Assembly (NCBI RefSeq): GCF_030158565.1
Contig: NZ_JAOASQ010000063.1
Span: 51,424 to 115,423 of the forward strand
Origin: Limnohabitans sp.
GTDB taxonomy: Bacteria; Pseudomonadota; Gammaproteobacteria; Burkholderiales; Burkholderiaceae_C
DNA length: 64,000 nucleotides
Direction: 5' to 3'
Position numbers and translations under genes: made by a program
The notes under the pieces: model-generated
What the model was told of the DNA's origin: nothing
The model's input: only the letters and a program-made list of their open reading frames with translations
Database searches by the model: none
Shown here: piece after piece, positions 50,410-62,628 of the stretch
How positions within the stretch are numbered: position 1 is the stretch's first letter
How the letters are laid out: every line of letters begins with the position of its first letter

Positions 50410-50670
50410 ATGAGCTCCGTTGCCGAACAAATTCACGCTCGCCTGTCCGAGCGCCTGCAGCCGACGGCGTTGAAGGTGATCGATGAAAGCGCTTCGCACG
50501 CCGGCCATGCCGGTGCCAGCGCCACAGGCCAAGGCAGCCACATGCGTGTGTGCATTGCTTCACCTTTGTTTACACCCCTGTCACGCGTTCAGCGTCACCG
50601 CCTTGTGTATGATGCGCTGCAAGATTTCATCGACCAAGGTTTGCATGCCTTGGCCATTGAGCTGATCTGA
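50410..50670 (+). CDS. bolA: BolA-family protein
   Basis: An 86-residue BolA-like protein, which works with monothiol glutaredoxins in Fe-S and stress regulation. LKVIDESASHAGH with the conserved His, and FTPLSRVQRHRLVYDALQDFI are typical. yciB-bolA-ppiC is a common betaproteobacterial order. Confidence 0.93.
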   Translation: MSSVAEQIHARLSERLQPTALKVIDESASHAGHAGASATGQGSHMRVCIASPLFTPLSRVQRHRLVYDALQDFIDQGLHALAIELI

Positions 50671-50721
50671 ACTTCCCCCCCTTGTTTCATACCTGACGAA
50701 CCGTCATTGAGGAAAGAATCC

Positions 50722-51501
50722 ATGAAAAAGCAAATGCTCAGCGCCGCGACCGCCGTTTTGGCATTGATGGCTGCGCCAGCTTTCGCCCAAAACCTTGCTG
50801 TGGTCAACGGCAAACCCGTGCCCTCCTCCCGCGTGGAAGTGCTCAAGCAACAAGTGGAAGCTTCTGGCCGCCCAGTGACTCCCGAAGTCCTGGCGCAAAT
50901 CAAGGAAGAATTGGTTGCCCGCGAAGTGTTCATGCAAGAAGCCAAAAAGCGTGGCTTGGATGCTTCCGACGAGTACAAAAACCAGATTGAACTGGCCCGC
51001 CAGACCATCCTGATCCGCCAGCTGTTTGCCGACTTCCAGAAGAAAAACCCTGTGACCGATGCCGACATCAAGGCTGAATACGACAAGTTCGTGGCCGCCA
51101 ATGGTGGCAAGGAATACCGCGCTCGCCACATCCTGGTGGAAAAAGAAGACGAAGCCAAAGCTTTGATTGCTGACATCAAGAAAGGCGCCAAGTTTGAAGA
51201 CCTGGCCAAGAAGGCCTCCAAAGACCCAGGCTCCGGTGCCAACGGTGGTGACCTCGACTGGGCAGCGGCTAGCAGCTATGTGCCCGAGTTTTCCGGTGCC
51301 ATGGTCAAACTGGACAAAGGCCAGATGACAGAAACCCCGGTCAAGAGCCAGTTCGGTTTCCACATCATCCGCGTGGACGATGTGCGTGAAGCCCAATTGC
51401 CCAAGCTGGAAGAAGTCAAGCCCCAGATCGCCCAGCAGTTGCAACAGCAAAAGCTCAGCGGCTTCCAGGAAAGCTTGCGCTCCAAAGCCAAGATCCAGTG
51501 A
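50722..51501 (+). CDS. Periplasmic peptidyl-prolyl isomerase (parvulin)
   Basis: A 259-residue exported foldase: signal peptide cut at AFA-Q (residue 23 or so), a SurA/PrsA-like helical N-terminal part, and one parvulin domain at about residues 130-225 (YRARHILVEKEDEAKALIADIKKGAKFEDLA; TPVKSQFGFHIIRVDD). It assists outer-membrane protein folding. GAGGAAAG precedes the ATG at 50722. A strong terminator follows. Confidence 0.92.
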   Translation: MKKQMLSAATAVLALMAAPAFAQNLAVVNGKPVPSSRVEVLKQQVEASGRPVTPEVLAQIKEELVAREVFMQEAKKRGLDASDEYKNQIELARQTILIRQLFADFQKKNPVTDADIKAEYDKFVAANGGKEYRARHILVEKEDEAKALIADIKKGAKFEDLAKKASKDPGSGANGGDLDWAAASSYVPEFSGAMVKLDKGQMTETPVKSQFGFHIIRVDDVREAQLPKLEEVKPQIAQQLQQQKLSGFQESLRSKAKIQ

Positions 51502-51524
51502 TCTGAGCCCGGTGCTTGAATCCC

Positions 51525-51549
51525 AAACGCGGCTTCGGCCGCGTTTTTT
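51525..51549 (+). terminator. Intrinsic terminator after the parvulin gene
   Basis: AAACGCGGC-TTCG-GCCGCGTTT forms a perfect nine-pair stem closed by a UUCG tetraloop and runs into TTTT. It ends the selO-msrB-yciB-bolA-ppiC run. Confidence 0.93.
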
Positions 51550-51638
51550 GTTGGTGCGCATTGCTGTGACGTACGCTCTGGGGCTGTGAGCGCTGGCCCA
51601 GAGCTGTTGGTCTGCATGAGTGGCCAACTTCACAAGCT

Positions 51639-51648
51639 GGGATAATCC
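51639..51648 (+). promoter_or_regulatory. GGGATAATCC -10-type element ahead of rlhA
   Basis: GATAAT within GCTGGGATAATCCC ends 6 bases before the rlhA ATG, predicting a leaderless transcript. No good -35 is seen at the usual distance. Confidence 0.5.
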
Positions 51649-51654
51649 CAACCC

Positions 51655-53625
51655 ATGCAGCCTCACCAACTCGAACTCCTCGCCCCCGCCCGCACCTTTG
51701 ACATTGGCATTGAAGCCATCAACCATGGCGCGGATGCGGTCTACATTGGCGGCCCCTCGTTTGGTGCCCGGTCCACGGCCGACAACACGGTACAAGACAT
51801 TGCCAAGCTGGTGCAATACGCCCACCGGTTTCACAGCCGCATTTTTGTCACGCTCAACACCATCTTGCGCGACGACGAACTGGAAGGTGCCCGCAAACTC
51901 GCCTGGCAGCTGTACGACGCGGGAGTGGACGCCTTGATCGTGCAAGACATGGGCCTGCTGGAGATCGACCTGCCCCCGATCCAGCTGCACGCCAGCACCC
52001 AGACCGACATCCGCACACCCGAGAAGGCGAAGTTTTTGCAAGACGCCGGTTTGAGCCAGATCGTGCTGGCCCGTGAACTGACCCTTCCCCAGATCAGCGC
52101 GATCCGCGACGTGATCGACACCGAGCGCACCGTGATCGAGTTTTTTGTGCACGGCGCTTTGTGCGTGGCCTACAGCGGTCAATGCTTCATCAGCCACGCG
52201 CACACTGGCCGTAGCGCCAACCGTGGCGACTGCTCGCAGGCTTGCCGCCTGCCGTATGAAGTCAAAGACGCCCAAGGCCGCATCATCGCGCACGACAAAC
52301 ATGTGCTCAGCATGAAGGACAACAACCAGAGCGACAACCTGCGCGCGCTGGTGGATGCGGGCATCCGCAGCTTCAAGATCGAAGGCCGCTACAAGGACAT
52401 GGCCTATGTGAAGAACATCACGGCCCATTACCGCAAGCTGTTTGACGAAGTGCTGACCGAGCGACCCGAGTTGGCTCCCGCCTCGCATGGCCGCACCACC
52501 TTCAGCTTCGAGCCGGACCCGAACCAGAACTTCAACCGCGAGTTCACCGACTATTTTGTGCAAGGCCGCAAAGAGGACATCGGTGCGTTTGACACCCCCA
52601 AAAACCCGGGACAGCCCATTGGCTGGGTCAGCAAAGTCACGCCCGAACACGTCGAGATCACCACCGACGACCCCGCCACCGAACTGCACAACGGCGACGG
52701 CCTGTGCTACTACGACCTGCAAAAAGAACTGGTGGGCCTGCAGATCAACCGCGCCGAAGCGCAAAAAGCCCAAGGTGTGTGGAAGCTCTTTCCCAAAGAC
52801 CCGATGGATGGCTTCAAGGACTTGCGCAAAGGCGTGCAGGTCAACCGCAACCGCGACATGAGCTGGGTGCGCACGTTGGACAAAAAATCGGCCGAGCGGC
52901 GCATGGGCGTGTGGATGCAATTGGCTGAAAGCGCTGATGGCTTACAGCTGACCCTGACCGACGAGGCCGGCCACACCGGCACGGCCGAGCTGGCCATCGC
53001 TTGGCAAGCCCCCAAAGACGCGGCCCAGGCCGAGGACAAACTCAAAACCGCTTTGGGCAAACTGGGCGACACCCTGTTTGAGCCGCTGGATGTGCAAGTG
53101 GCCCTGCCCCGCCCCTGGTTTGTGCCGCCCTCACAGCTCAACGCCTTGCGCCGCGATGCCGTGCAAGCACTCGAAACCGCCCGCGCCCAAGGCCTGCACC
53201 GCCTGCCGCGTGCCGTGCCTGTAGAGCCACCAGCCCAGTATCCCGAAGACACGCTGAGCTATCTGGCCAATGTGTTCAACCAAAAAGCGCGTGATTTTTA
53301 CGCCAAACACGGCGTGAAAGTGATCGCCGCCGCCTACGAAGCGCAAGAAGAACTGGGCGAAGTCAGCCTGATGATCACCAAGCACTGCGTGCGTTTCAGC
53401 TTGAGCCTGTGCCCCAAGCAAGCCAAAGGTGTGACTGGCGTGCAAGGCACGGTGAAAGCCGAGCCGCTGCAACTGATCAACGGCAAGGAAAAACTCACCC
53501 TGCGCTTTGACTGCAAACCCTGCGAAATGCATGTGGTCGGCAAGATCAAGAAATCGGTGCTCAACGCCGTGCCGGAAAGCCCGCTGCAGTTTTACAAGAC
53601 GCGGCCTGTGGTCGGTCTGCACTGA
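51655..53625 (+). CDS. rlhA: 23S rRNA C2501 hydroxylation protein RlhA (peptidase U32 family)
   Basis: A 656-residue U32-family protein matching E. coli RlhA (YdcP, about 650 residues), needed for ho5C2501 in 23S rRNA, rather than the shorter TrhP. HGADAVYIGGPSFGAR, HASTQTDIRT and the cysteines 170, 177, 193 and 197 (GALC...GQC...GDCSQAC, presumed Fe-S ligands) are conserved, as is the C-terminal half ending FDCKPCEMHVVGKIK. No ribosome site precedes the ATG. It is monocistronic between terminators. Confidence 0.92.
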   Translation: MQPHQLELLAPARTFDIGIEAINHGADAVYIGGPSFGARSTADNTVQDIAKLVQYAHRFHSRIFVTLNTILRDDELEGARKLAWQLYDAGVDALIVQDMGLLEIDLPPIQLHASTQTDIRTPEKAKFLQDAGLSQIVLARELTLPQISAIRDVIDTERTVIEFFVHGALCVAYSGQCFISHAHTGRSANRGDCSQACRLPYEVKDAQGRIIAHDKHVLSMKDNNQSDNLRALVDAGIRSFKIEGRYKDMAYVKNITAHYRKLFDEVLTERPELAPASHGRTTFSFEPDPNQNFNREFTDYFVQGRKEDIGAFDTPKNPGQPIGWVSKVTPEHVEITTDDPATELHNGDGLCYYDLQKELVGLQINRAEAQKAQGVWKLFPKDPMDGFKDLRKGVQVNRNRDMSWVRTLDKKSAERRMGVWMQLAESADGLQLTLTDEAGHTGTAELAIAWQAPKDAAQAEDKLKTALGKLGDTLFEPLDVQVALPRPWFVPPSQLNALRRDAVQALETARAQGLHRLPRAVPVEPPAQYPEDTLSYLANVFNQKARDFYAKHGVKVIAAAYEAQEELGEVSLMITKHCVRFSLSLCPKQAKGVTGVQGTVKAEPLQLINGKEKLTLRFDCKPCEMHVVGKIKKSVLNAVPESPLQFYKTRPVVGLH

Positions 53626-53713
53626 TTCAGCTGTTTCTTGTTACAAACTGACGTTGTCATTTTTGAAGTTTTTAGAGGTCTACTGCTAGCATCCCGCTGT
53701 CCCATTCACCGAG

Positions 53714-54196
53714 ATGCATTCAATGACCGCCACAACTTTACCCACCCGTTTTATTCGCCTGAGCGCTGTCCTTGGCCTGCTCGGTGTCTTGACCTTCGCA
53801 GGTTGTGCGGGCATGGGAGAAGGTGCAGCCAGGCCCGTTCTCTACCCCAACACGGCCTACAAATCCATGGGCGAAGCCGCCGCCAACCAGCACCTGAACC
53901 AATGCCTGAGCCTGGCCCAGTCCAGCGGTCTGCATCCGTTGGACAGCAACAATTCGGTGGCATCGGGTGCGACCATGGGCGCTGCCGTGGCCGGGGTCAC
54001 GGGCGCCGTTGGTGGCTTGGTGTTTGGCCGTGGCGATTTGAACCAGGCCATCAAATATGGCGCGCAAAGTGCCGTGGTCGGTGCTGCTGCGGGCGGAACT
54101 CGCGGCGCCATGAGCCAGCAGCCCAGCGGGACTTACCGCCAGTTTGTTCAGCGCTGCGCTGGCGAAAAAGGCCTGGACATCATTGGCTGGCAATGA
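53714..54196 (+). CDS. Glycine-zipper putative lipoprotein
   Basis: A 160-residue protein with a signal sequence and lipid-type Cys31 (LTFAGC), then a Gly/Ala-rich zipper region (ATMGAAVAGVTGAVGGLVFGRGD and AVVGAAAGGTRGA) typical of membrane-inserting glycine-zipper lipoproteins. It ends in YRQFVQRCAGEKGLDIIGWQ with a second Cys. Function unknown. A start at 53723 is also possible. Confidence 0.75.
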   Translation: MHSMTATTLPTRFIRLSAVLGLLGVLTFAGCAGMGEGAARPVLYPNTAYKSMGEAAANQHLNQCLSLAQSSGLHPLDSNNSVASGATMGAAVAGVTGAVGGLVFGRGDLNQAIKYGAQSAVVGAAAGGTRGAMSQQPSGTYRQFVQRCAGEKGLDIIGWQ

Positions 54197-54202
54197 CACG
54201 AA

Positions 54203-54222
54203 GAGCGCTGCGCTGAGCGCTC
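54203..54222. terminator. Hairpin between convergent genes
   Basis: GAGCGCT pairs with AGCGCTC over a six-base loop, 7 bases past the lipoprotein stop. No T-run; termination is suggested only by position. Confidence 0.3.
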
Positions 54223-54273
54223 AAGACTTGCGTCGGCGTCTGCGTCACAAGGTGTCAGTATCCCCTGCCCGGC

Positions 54274-57200
54274 TCAGCCCAGCGGCTTGAGCAACTCGTT
54301 CAGATCGGCCTCGCCAAACAGGGGCTCTTTGCGCTGCACGGCGCCTTCGTACATGTCTTGTGCCAACTGGGCTTTGCGCTCTTGCAGGGCCAGCATGCGC
54401 TCTTCGATGGTGCCTTGCGCCACCAGTTTGACCACCCAGACACTTTGCTTTTGGCCGATGCGGTGTGCACGGTCGGTGGCCTGGTTTTCCACCGCAGGGT
54501 TCCACCACGGGTCGTAGTGGATGACGGTATCGGCCTGCGGCAAGTTCAGGCCCACGCCACCGGCTTTCAGGCTGATCAAGAACAGCGGCACCTCACCGCT
54601 GGTGAATTTGTCGATGATCGCATCGCGGTTTTTGCTTTGGCCGGTGAGTTTGACCCACGGGATGCCCAACGCAGGCAAGGCTTTTTCGATCAAGCCCAGC
54701 ATTTCGGTGAACTGTGAAAACAACAAAATCATGCGACCTTCCGCAACCATCTCGGGCAGCATGTCGAGCAGCTGCTCCAGCTTGGCCGACTGCTGCACCT
54801 GGCTCGCCGCACTCAGCTTGAGCAAACGCGGATCGCAGCACACCTGACGCAGCTTGAGCAAAGCATCGAGGATGGTGATTTGCGAGCGCCCCAGGCCCTG
54901 GGTGTGCAACGCTTCGCGCACGGTTTTTTCCATGCCCAGGCGAATCGTCTCGTACAAGTCCGCCTGCTGGCCTTGCAGGGGCACAGGCATCAGGGTTTCG
55001 ATCTTGGGCGGCAACTCGCTGGCCACCAGGTCTTTGGTTCGGCGCAACATGAAGGGCGTTACGCGTGCACGCAACTGGGCGAGTTTTTCAACGCTGCCCT
55101 GACGCTCGATCGGGTTGCGGAACAGTTCGGTGAAACGCTTTTGGCTGCCCAGAAATCCGGGCATCAAGAAGTGAAACTGGCTCCACAACTCGCCCAAATG
55201 GTTTTCAATGGGCGTGCCAGACAGGCACAGGCGGTGCACGGCCGGGATCTCGGTGACGACTTGCGCCGCGTTGGTGTTGGCGTTCTTGATGTTTTGCGCT
55301 TCATCCAGCACCAGCAGGTGCCAAGGCACTTCCAGCCACATGTCGCGGTCACGCGAGAGCAGCGAATACGCAGTGATGACCACGTCGTAGCGGCACAGCT
55401 CCTGCGGGGTTTCGTGGCGCGACAGGCCGTGGTGGATGTGCGTGGTCAAGGCCGGGCAAAAGCGGGCTGCCTCGCGCTGCCAATTGCCCAACAAGCTGAC
55501 GGGGGCGACGATCAAGGCCGGTTTCGTCAGTCGACCCGCTTGCTTTTCGGTCAGGATGTGGGCCAAGGTCTGCAGTGTTTTGCCCAGGCCCATGTCGTCG
55601 GCCAGGATGCCCGCCAGGCGGTGCTCGCGCAAAAACTGCAACCAATTGAGGCCTTGCTGCTGATAAGGCCGCAAGGTGGCTTGCAAGCCTTCCGGTGTTG
55701 GCACGGGCGTCAAGGCCGCTTGGCCGCGCATTTGCTGCACAAGACTCAACAAGCTGTTGGCCCCCTGCCAGCGTGCCCCCTCACCCAAGGATGTGGCTGT
55801 GCGCAATGCGTCCATGCGCGACAGGCGCAAGGCATCGCCATCCCAGTCGTGGCCGCGCTCGCCGTGCAGCTCCATCAGCATGCTCAACCAGGGTTTGATG
55901 CGGGCCGTGGGCAGCCTCACGTAGCCTGGGCCTTGCAAGTCCGGCAGGTACAAATGGGCCGGAAGCCCCTGCATGTCGGTCGGATCACCCGCATTCTTAA
56001 CGCCTGCCAAGGCCGCCAAAATGGCGGGCACCCAGGGCAAGATGTTGACCCGCTGGCCATCGATGTCCATGCCCAGCGACAAGTTGAACCATGGCGATGT
56101 TTCATCGAAGCCGTCTTCGCCCGACAGGTCAATGTGCACGTCATCGGCCAAACGCAGCCAAGTGTTCAAGCCACTGTCGGTGTGGACTTCCAGGCCCGCT
56201 TCGCGCAGCGGTTCAAAGTCGCTTTCCAGCCATTCGAGCCACAGCGCCGCACTTTGCGAGCCGGTCAGGCTGAGTGTGGCGCCCTGCGCCACATCGAAGC
56301 CCAAATCCTCCAGCGTCTCGACAATGCGCTGTTCGGCCGCCAAGTCGCGCAGCAGCATGCGGGCAGACGCTCCTTTGCCCAGCGCCACACGCCTTTGGGC
56401 ATGCGTCCAGTGGCCTTGTTGGCCGTCGTAATCAAAAGTCAATTGCGCCTGGAAAATCCCGTGGTCCATGCGCTTTTGCAAGGGCACCGCCGAAATCCGC
56501 AGCACGCCCACAGGCTCTACGCCCCGAATTTCGGGCAGCTGTTCAATGACGGGCGGCAGCGGCATGGGGCCGAGTCGCTCCATCAACTGCTGCTGGAACT
56601 TGAGCGCCACGCGCTCGGGCACGACAGGCGACTGCGTCAGCAGCAGCAAGCGCTCGGCACTCAGGCCTTGGGTGTCGAGGCGACCGCAGCGGCCACGCGC
56701 GACATCCACAAAAATCGGCGGCTCGTTCAGCCCGTGAACCACCCCTTCTGGCCCGGCCTGCATGTGCAGCCTCCAGCCTGCAGGGGCGCCGTCTTGCTCG
56801 GGCACGGCCTGCCAGCTGCCGGAGATGGGCAGGGCATCGTCGGTCCACTGCAAAGGCGTCATGGCCTTGTCGTCTTCCCACAACAGGCGACCGGTTTCGC
56901 TGCATTTTTGCAGCAGCAGTTCAGCCGCCAAGCCTTGCAGCTTGACCGCGCTGTGAAAACCATACGAGCCAAAACTGTTGGTGGCTGGGCACGCTTTGAA
57001 AAGGTCAAAAATACCGCGCTCGTTGGCCGCACTGCCCTGCCAGATCGGGTCGTGCGCGAAGGGTTCCGTGGTCACTTTTTTGGGCTTGCCCCAGAGGCCC
57101 TCACGCTTGAGGATGGCCCGTTTGATGGTCAGGTGAAACACGGGCCTTTGGCCCGCGGTGTCCACCGACATGCAGTACAAAAAATGTTCGGGCGTGCTGC

Positions 57201-57687
57201 TGGGCAGGCTGAAGTGTTGTGCCACATCCGCCGTTTCGAGTCGCCCAAGCCAGTCGCGCACCTGGTATTCAGATTGCTGCATGGCCCGCTCTTGACGGGC
57301 TTGCAATTGCTGTTCAGACAACTCACCCGTTTCATCCTCATCACGAACATCTTCGCGCAGAGAACGCCCTTGCATGGCCACATGGATGCCCAAGGCGGCG
57401 CCGTGTTTGCACATGCGTCCCACCGCGCAGCTGCAGGTGGAGCGCCAAGCTTGCAAGTTACCGCCCTCGGACACGCGCAAATGCGCTGTGACGGTGAAGG
57501 GTGACGCCTGCAATTCAGGCACCTGGGCGACCAACTTCCAGCCATCGGCTTGCAGGCTCAGTTGGGCGACGATGTCATCGTTTTGCAGGTACAGCGCCGT
57601 GCCCTTGGCCCAGGCATTCGAGTCAAAGTAAAACGCCAGCTGAGACGGTGGAAACCACTGCTCAGACACTTCGGTTCTCACACGCAC
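54274..57687 (-). CDS. SNF2-family helicase with SWIM zinc finger
   Basis: A 1137-residue DEAD/DEAH SNF2-type ATPase of the HepA/RapA superfamily. A SWIM finger (Cys85, Cys87, Cys93, His95 in CSCAVGRMCKH) lies at the N terminus. The motor core starts near residue 690 with LADDMGLGKT, with the Walker B DEAQ near 790; the C-terminal helicase domain carries ISLKAGGVGLNL and TDRAHRIGQ. It is likely to move along DNA or remodel RNA polymerase or DNA-protein complexes. GTG start, 6 bases downstream of purL. Confidence 0.92.
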   Translation of the reverse strand: MRVRTEVSEQWFPPSQLAFYFDSNAWAKGTALYLQNDDIVAQLSLQADGWKLVAQVPELQASPFTVTAHLRVSEGGNLQAWRSTCSCAVGRMCKHGAALGIHVAMQGRSLREDVRDEDETGELSEQQLQARQERAMQQSEYQVRDWLGRLETADVAQHFSLPSSTPEHFLYCMSVDTAGQRPVFHLTIKRAILKREGLWGKPKKVTTEPFAHDPIWQGSAANERGIFDLFKACPATNSFGSYGFHSAVKLQGLAAELLLQKCSETGRLLWEDDKAMTPLQWTDDALPISGSWQAVPEQDGAPAGWRLHMQAGPEGVVHGLNEPPIFVDVARGRCGRLDTQGLSAERLLLLTQSPVVPERVALKFQQQLMERLGPMPLPPVIEQLPEIRGVEPVGVLRISAVPLQKRMDHGIFQAQLTFDYDGQQGHWTHAQRRVALGKGASARMLLRDLAAEQRIVETLEDLGFDVAQGATLSLTGSQSAALWLEWLESDFEPLREAGLEVHTDSGLNTWLRLADDVHIDLSGEDGFDETSPWFNLSLGMDIDGQRVNILPWVPAILAALAGVKNAGDPTDMQGLPAHLYLPDLQGPGYVRLPTARIKPWLSMLMELHGERGHDWDGDALRLSRMDALRTATSLGEGARWQGANSLLSLVQQMRGQAALTPVPTPEGLQATLRPYQQQGLNWLQFLREHRLAGILADDMGLGKTLQTLAHILTEKQAGRLTKPALIVAPVSLLGNWQREAARFCPALTTHIHHGLSRHETPQELCRYDVVITAYSLLSRDRDMWLEVPWHLLVLDEAQNIKNANTNAAQVVTEIPAVHRLCLSGTPIENHLGELWSQFHFLMPGFLGSQKRFTELFRNPIERQGSVEKLAQLRARVTPFMLRRTKDLVASELPPKIETLMPVPLQGQQADLYETIRLGMEKTVREALHTQGLGRSQITILDALLKLRQVCCDPRLLKLSAASQVQQSAKLEQLLDMLPEMVAEGRMILLFSQFTEMLGLIEKALPALGIPWVKLTGQSKNRDAIIDKFTSGEVPLFLISLKAGGVGLNLPQADTVIHYDPWWNPAVENQATDRAHRIGQKQSVWVVKLVAQGTIEERMLALQERKAQLAQDMYEGAVQRKEPLFGEADLNELLKPLG

Positions 57688-57693
57688 AGACGG

Positions 57694-61680
<3,987 letters not shown>

Positions 61681-61777
61681 GGGGTGGCCTTGTAAAGAGA
61701 CGGGAAACCGTAGCGCCGGGGCCGCTGACTGGGGCTGACCGGCAAAGGCGGTATTTTAACCGTGGAAACCCTGAGCT

Positions 61778-61806
61778 TCGACCGACTAAAGGCCCAATGG
61801 GATAAT
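61778..61806 (+). promoter_or_regulatory. Promoter candidate of map
   Basis: TCGACC (61778-61783) and GATAAT (61801-61806) are 17 bases apart. The -10 lies within GGGATAATCC (61799-61808), which ends 6 bases before the ATG, predicting a leaderless or nearly leaderless map mRNA. Confidence 0.55.
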
Positions 61807-61814
61807 CCTGTCCC

Positions 61815-62627
61815 ATGACGATCACCATCAAAACCGCCGAAGACATCGAAGGCATGCGCATCGCTTGCCGCCTGGCTTCGGAAGTCCTCGACTACATCGA
61901 GCCCTTCATCAAGCCGGGCATCACCACCAACGAGATTGACAAGCTGTGCCACGACTACATGGTCGATGTGCAGCAGTGCATCCCTGCACCGCTGAACTAC
62001 GCCCCCGGGGGCTACAAGCCCTACCCCAAGTCGATCTGCACCTCGATCAACCACCAAGTCTGCCATGGCATTCCGAACGACAAGCCGCTCAAAAAAGGCG
62101 ATTCGCTCAACATCGACATCACCACCATCAAAGATGGCTGGCACGGCGACACGAGCCGCATGTTCATGGTGGGCGAAGCCTCGATTGCGGCCAAACGCCT
62201 GGCCAAGCTGACGTACGACGCCATGTGGAAAGGCATCGAGCAGGTCAAGCCCGGCGCCCATCTGGGCGACATTGGCCATGCCATTCAGAAGTTTGCCGAG
62301 GGCCACGGCTTCTCGGTGGTGCGCGAGTTTTGCGGTCATGGCATTGGCCGGGGCTTTCACGAAGAGCCCCAAGTGCTGCACTACGGCAAGCCCGGCACCC
62401 TGGTGGAGCTGGTGCCCGGCATGATTTTCACGATCGAGCCGATGATCAACGCCGGCCGCAAAGAGATCAAGGAGCTGGGCGATGGCTGGACCATCGTGAC
62501 CAAGGACCACTCCTTGTCGGCCCAGTGGGAACACACCGTGGTGGTGACCGAAACCGGCTACGAAGTGCTGACCCTGTCAGCAGGCAGCCCGGCCATTCCC
62601 GACTTCATCACCGCCAAAGCGGCTTGA
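61815..62627 (+). CDS. map: Type I methionine aminopeptidase
   Basis: Removes the initiator Met from nascent proteins. The 270-residue protein has the pita-bread fold motifs: [31 protein letters not shown] (first metal Asp), [24 protein letters not shown] and FTIEPMI with the metal His and Glu. No Shine-Dalgarno sequence precedes the ATG. glnD begins one base after its stop. Confidence 0.96.
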   Translation: MTITIKTAEDIEGMRIACRLASEVLDYIEPFIKPGITTNEIDKLCHDYMVDVQQCIPAPLNYAPGGYKPYPKSICTSINHQVCHGIPNDKPLKKGDSLNIDITTIKDGWHGDTSRMFMVGEASIAAKRLAKLTYDAMWKGIEQVKPGAHLGDIGHAIQKFAEGHGFSVVREFCGHGIGRGFHEEPQVLHYGKPGTLVELVPGMIFTIEPMINAGRKEIKELGDGWTIVTKDHSLSAQWEHTVVVTETGYEVLTLSAGSPAIPDFITAKAA

Positions 62628-62628
62628 C

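Noticed and set aside
50671..50721. Possible small RNA or regulatory site in the bolA-ppiC gap
   Set aside because: The gap is only 51 bases, with a C-run and an ordinary ribosome site; no hairpin or promoter of note.
54880..57504. An 874-residue plus-strand open frame opposite the SNF2 helicase gene
   Set aside because: Same shadow effect; composition (Gln, His, Arg-rich) and lack of motifs argue against a gene, while the minus-strand frame has a full set of helicase motifs.
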